From an uncultured Bacteroidales bacterium (lineage in GTDB: Bacteria; Bacteroidota; Bacteroidia; Bacteroidales; Paludibacteraceae): a stretch of DNA of 8,420 nt. How positions within the stretch are numbered: the first letter of the stretch is position 1; each line of letters begins with the position of its first letter. The DNA is taken from NCBI GenBank assembly GCA_903929065.1, contig CAIYTJ010000506.1:1-8420 (forward strand), in the 5' to 3' direction. Shown piece after piece: positions 6,375-8,420 of the stretch. The notes under the pieces are model-generated. The model was not told the origin of the DNA. It did not search any database and saw only the letters and a program-made list of their open reading frames with translations. Position numbers and translations under genes: made by a program.

Positions 6375-6382
6375 CAAAGATA
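6375..6382 (-). promoter_or_regulatory. Putative -7 box of the arginine operon
   Basis: On the minus strand this reads TATCTTTG, an exact TAnnTTTG match, 15 bp before the ATG at 6359. No convincing TTTG occurs at 17-23 nt upstream; the only one (6388-6391) is 5 nt away. With this box the leader would be under about 12 nt, so the promoter may be weak, activator dependent, or misassigned. No clear operator palindrome is seen nearby. Confidence 0.45.
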
Positions 6383-6479
6383 CTATTCAAACGCTAAATT
6401 TGGAACACTAAACTGCAAAAAATGGTGGAAACTTGCATAAATATTTATTTTGACTTTATTTTAAAAGCTCTAATTAATA

Positions 6480-6522
6480 TCTTTAAACAACAAAGGCCGA
6501 AAGATAATTTTCTTCCGACCTT
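6480..6522 (-). terminator. Rho-independent terminator after the cyclophilin gene
   Basis: On the minus strand, AAGGTCGGAAGA (6522-6511) pairs with TCTTTCGGCCTT (6504-6493) as a 12-bp stem with two G-U wobble pairs and a 6-nt loop. A moderately T-rich stretch (TTGTTGTTTAAAG) follows. It begins 24 bp past the stop at 6547. The stem core resembles that of the terminator at 293-326. Confidence 0.8.
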
Positions 6523-6546
6523 CGTATTAATATCTTTTTATAATAA

Positions 6547-6981
6547 TTATTCTGAAACTACTATTTTCAGAATCTTATCGCCCTGACGAATAGAATCAAT
6601 CACATCTAATCCTTCGACTACTTTTCCGAAACAAGTATGTTGACGATCCAAATGTGCAGTATTTTTACGTGAATGACAGATAAAAAATTGTGAACCACCA
6701 GTATTGCGTCCGGCATGTGCCATTGATAACACGCCACGGTCGTGGTATTGGTTTTCACCATCCAATTCACAGGGAATAGTATAACCCGGTCCGCCTGCAC
6801 CTGTCCCCTTAGGACAGCCGCCCTGAATAACAAAATCAGGAATAACCCGATGGAATGTCAATCCATCATAAAAGCCACTGTTAGCCAGTTTAATAAAATT
6901 TGCAACTGTTCCGGGAGCATCCTTATCATAAAATTCAACTTGCATTTCTCCTTTTTCTGTAATAATCTTTGCTGTTTTCAT
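6547..6981 (-). CDS. Cyclophilin-type peptidyl-prolyl cis-trans isomerase
   Basis: The 144-residue protein is a single compact cyclophilin domain that catalyses proline isomerisation during protein folding. Active-site residues are present: FHRVIPDFVIQGG (43-55, with R45, F50 and Q53), M87, GGSQFFI (95-101, with Q98 and F100) and H115. The tryptophan that binds cyclosporin in eukaryotic cyclophilin A is replaced (TAHLDRQH, H110), as is common in bacteria. Translation starts directly at the domain (MKTAKIITEKGEMQVEFY) with no signal peptide or lipobox, so it is the cytoplasmic type, unlike the exported cyclophilins also found in Bacteroidota. It has its own promoter and terminator and is monocistronic, unrelated in function to the flanking genes as far as I can see. 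Confidence 0.95.
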   Translation of the reverse strand: MKTAKIITEKGEMQVEFYDKDAPGTVANFIKLANSGFYDGLTFHRVIPDFVIQGGCPKGTGAGGPGYTIPCELDGENQYHDRGVLSMAHAGRNTGGSQFFICHSRKNTAHLDRQHTCFGKVVEGLDVIDSIRQGDKILKIVVSE

Positions 6982-7015
6982 TCGTATATTTTATAATTGT
7001 TTTAAATTTGAACTG

Positions 7016-7047
7016 CAAAGGTCGTGATGTTTTTCGGCTTTTCCAAA
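7016..7047 (-). promoter_or_regulatory. Promoter of the cyclophilin gene
   Basis: On the minus strand, TTTG (7047-7044) is followed after 20 nt by GACCTTTG (7023-7016), a one-mismatch version of TAnnTTTG. The spacing is the same as in the hisA promoter. Transcription would start about 28 nt before the ATG at 6981. Confidence 0.5.
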
Positions 7048-7087
7048 CATCTTTTAGTAAAAACAGAAGTATTTGAATTTTAGGCGC

Positions 7088-7111
7088 GTTAACATATTTA
7101 GCTCTGTTAAC
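7088..7111. repeat. Pair of GTTAAC palindromes downstream of the iron-sulfur gene
   Basis: GTTAAC occurs at 7088-7093 and 7106-7111, 12 nt apart. Each copy is itself a palindrome, so the pair could form a weak hairpin (possibly ending the cupin/iron-sulfur transcript) or a two-site operator upstream of the cyclophilin promoter. No T-run follows, and no better terminator for the upstream operon is visible. Confidence 0.3.
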
Positions 7112-7137
7112 TAATAAATTATAAACTATCAACTAAT

Positions 7138-8013
7138 TCACATCCAATCTTCCCGTAAAATATCGCCTTTCACCCCAATAATCACAACTTTTACCGGTAC
7201 TTTTCTGTTAGATTCATCCACGGCTTTCAGCGCCAGATTTAGCAATCCTCCACAGCAAGGCACTTCCATTATTACAACTGTAAGTGTATTAATTGCAGAA
7301 CGTTGTATCATTGTTTTGAGTTTTTCAACATATGATTCCTTGTTGCTGTCGAGTTTTGGGCAAGCAATGGCGAGTATTTTTCCAGAGAGGAACCGATTAT
7401 GGAAATCGGCAAAGCTAAACGCCACACAATCAGCCGCCAATACTACATCGGCATGTTGTAAATATTCGGCTTCGGGATTCAGCAAATGCAATTGTACCGG
7501 CCATTGGCGAAGTTGTGAAACTGCAGGCTGCGAAGTAGCCACGGGAGCTACCCTGAAAGCCGAAGTAGCAGCCGGAGTGAACGTCATTTCCTTGCTTCCA
7601 GGGCATCCACCACCCATTTTCACACCCGGTGCCGGCATATTATGAACAGAAGAAACATCTACCGGAATGCCGTTTGCGCACAGATAACCAACGCCTTGTT
7701 TCAAATACTCAAATTCACCATGTTCTTTCAGATGCTTAAGATGGGCTAAAATGGTTTTCTCACCTTTTGGAATCATCCGTTCTATGGTTGCAACTTCGTC
7801 GTAAGGCTCGGCTTCGCGTTCTTCAAGTGAAATAGCTCCAACCGGGCATTCGCCAATGCAAGCTCCCAACCCGTCACAGTATAATTCACTCACCATGCGT
7901 GCTTTTCCATCAATCATTTGCAGCGCACCTTCGTGACAGCCTGATACACAGCCTTCGCAACCATTGCAAAGTTCCTCATCTATTTTAATTATTGTTCGCA
8001 TCATAAAATTCAT
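7138..8013 (-). CDS. 4Fe-4S ferredoxin-domain protein with cysteine-rich C-terminal domain
   Basis: The 291-residue protein has an N-terminal ferredoxin-like domain and a longer C-terminal domain. Motif 1 is CNGCEGCVSGC (C16, C19, C22, C26), but the usual following proline is histidine. Motif 2 is CDGLGACIGECP (C46, C52, C56), with leucine where the second cysteine of a classical motif would be. The C-terminal part holds LRQWPVQLHLLNP (168-180), AADCVAF (194-200), ACPKLD (217-222) and VPCCGG (251-256), conserved in a family common in anaerobic Bacteroidota and Firmicutes but of unknown function as far as I know. No membrane segment or signal is seen. The true start may be M4 or M5 (MRTIIKIDEELC), where relatives begin. 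It lies 3 bp after the cupin gene, so they are translationally close. A redox or nitrosative-stress role is inference from relatives often found near hybrid-cluster proteins. Confidence 0.85.
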   Translation of the reverse strand: MNFMMRTIIKIDEELCNGCEGCVSGCHEGALQMIDGKARMVSELYCDGLGACIGECPVGAISLEEREAEPYDEVATIERMIPKGEKTILAHLKHLKEHGEFEYLKQGVGYLCANGIPVDVSSVHNMPAPGVKMGGGCPGSKEMTFTPAATSAFRVAPVATSQPAVSQLRQWPVQLHLLNPEAEYLQHADVVLAADCVAFSFADFHNRFLSGKILAIACPKLDSNKESYVEKLKTMIQRSAINTLTVVIMEVPCCGGLLNLALKAVDESNRKVPVKVVIIGVKGDILREDWM

Positions 8014-8016
8014 TTA

Positions 8017-8343
8017 CTATTTTATCATTGTCAAAAGCATTTTGAAACGTTCTATAGCATTTACTGCATGACGAACATCTGCAGGCATGATAATGCTTTC
8101 GCCAACATTTAATTCAAACGGTATTCCATCGATAACGACTTCCCCCTTACCATCAAGCACTTGAACAATGGCATCGAATGGTGCAGTGTGTTCACTCAAA
8201 AATTCGCCTTTATCAAAAGCAAATAACGTAACATTGCCTTTATCGTTTCGAATAATAATTTTACTTACCACAGATCCTTCGGCATAAGCCACTTTGTCTG
8301 TCATGCTGAATTTTTCAGCGGTTGGGAATGCTTTATTTTCCAT
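8017..8343 (-). CDS. Small single-domain cupin protein
   Basis: The 108-residue protein is a one-domain cupin beta-barrel. Motif 1 is degenerate: GEFLSEHTAPFDAIVQVLDG (46-65) keeps E51 and H52 but lacks the second histidine and later glutamate of the classical GX5HXHX3-4EX6G. Motif 2, GESIIMPADVRHAVN (81-95), keeps P87 and H92. Metal binding is therefore uncertain, with two obvious histidines at most. Close relatives in anaerobes are similarly small and occur beside the ferredoxin-like gene that follows here; no enzymatic activity can be assigned. It could bind a small ligand or serve as a sensor or accessory protein for its partner. There is no signal peptide. A TACTTTTG -7 box lies 50 bp upstream, making this the first gene of a two-gene operon. 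Confidence 0.88.
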   Translation of the reverse strand: MENKAFPTAEKFSMTDKVAYAEGSVVSKIIIRNDKGNVTLFAFDKGEFLSEHTAPFDAIVQVLDGKGEVVIDGIPFELNVGESIIMPADVRHAVNAIERFKMLLTMIK

Positions 8344-8392
8344 ATTTGTAGTTATTTGTTTTTATGTTGAATGCTTTATAAAAATTATATTG

Positions 8393-8400
8393 CAAAAGTA
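8393..8400 (-). promoter_or_regulatory. Putative -7 box of the cupin/iron-sulfur operon
   Basis: On the minus strand this reads TACTTTTG, identical to the -7 box of hisA and matching TAnnTTTG. It lies 50 bp before the ATG at 8343, leaving a leader of about 43 nt. A -33 element at 20-nt spacing would fall just past the window end, so it cannot be checked. No clear FNR-type TTGAT-N4-ATCAA palindrome is visible in the 77 bp available. Confidence 0.5.
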
Positions 8401-8420
8401 TACCAGTTATAACAATAAAA

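Noticed and set aside
6935..7132. 65-codon minus-strand frame upstream of the cyclophilin gene
   Set aside because: It covers the cyclophilin promoter and start in another frame, has no recognisable motif and no separate promoter.
7316..7645. 109-codon plus-strand frame
   Set aside because: It is antisense to the iron-sulfur gene, whose family motifs (AADCVAF, ACPKLD) lie in the opposite strand.
1..8420. CRISPR array, tRNA/rRNA genes, transposase or phage genes
   Set aside because: I saw no regularly spaced repeats, no tRNA-like cloverleaf with CCA end, no rRNA signature sequences and no transposase or phage-like coding regions.

Overview
The window reads as chromosomal DNA from a member of the Bacteroidota, most likely an anaerobic Bacteroidales (a Paludibacter/Dysgonomonas-like lineage is my guess). 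The evidence is AT-rich DNA with very AT-rich spacers, start sites without clear Shine-Dalgarno sequences, several promoter-like TAnnTTTG -7 boxes (some with a TTTG about 20 nt upstream), and a DUF5606 gene, a family I know only from Bacteroidota. There are no rRNA, tRNA, CRISPR or transposase genes. All genes but one are on the minus strand, so the layout below runs from high to low coordinates.

Right end (8343-7138, minus): a small cupin gene followed 3 bp later by an iron-sulfur protein with two ferredoxin-like cysteine motifs and a cysteine-rich C-terminal domain. They form a two-gene operon, probably redox related. Next (6981-6547) is a cytoplasmic cyclophilin-type peptidyl-prolyl isomerase with its own promoter and a hairpin terminator.

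Middle (6359-4306, minus): an arginine-catabolism operon. An arginine deiminase/dimethylargininase-like hydrolase is followed by a CtlX-type citrulline hydrolase and then, 20 bp further, by the first ~42 codons of ornithine aminotransferase (rocD). The logical route is arginine to citrulline to ornithine to glutamate semialdehyde, without ornithine carbamoyltransferase or carbamate kinase. The rocD copy here is broken: after the N-terminal segment the reading frame runs into unrelated sequence and stops. This is the most interesting point in the window.

Left-centre: a site-2 protease-like membrane metalloprotease (3606-4250, plus) diverges from hisA (3481-2753, minus, GTG start) with recognisable back-to-back promoters. 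hisA stands alone, without the other histidine genes. Left (2682-350, minus): DUF5606, a NIF3/DUF34 dinuclear-metal protein and a coiled-coil zinc-ribbon (DUF164) protein form a compact group ending in a strong hairpin terminator at 293-326. Positions 1-292 are AT-rich and I see no gene in them.

Most of the window is ordinary housekeeping or catabolic sequence. I do not see a defence system, mobile element or clearly new multi-gene system. The points worth following are the broken rocD, the unusual cysteine pattern of the ferredoxin-like protein, and the conserved but poorly understood DUF5606/NIF3/zinc-ribbon group.
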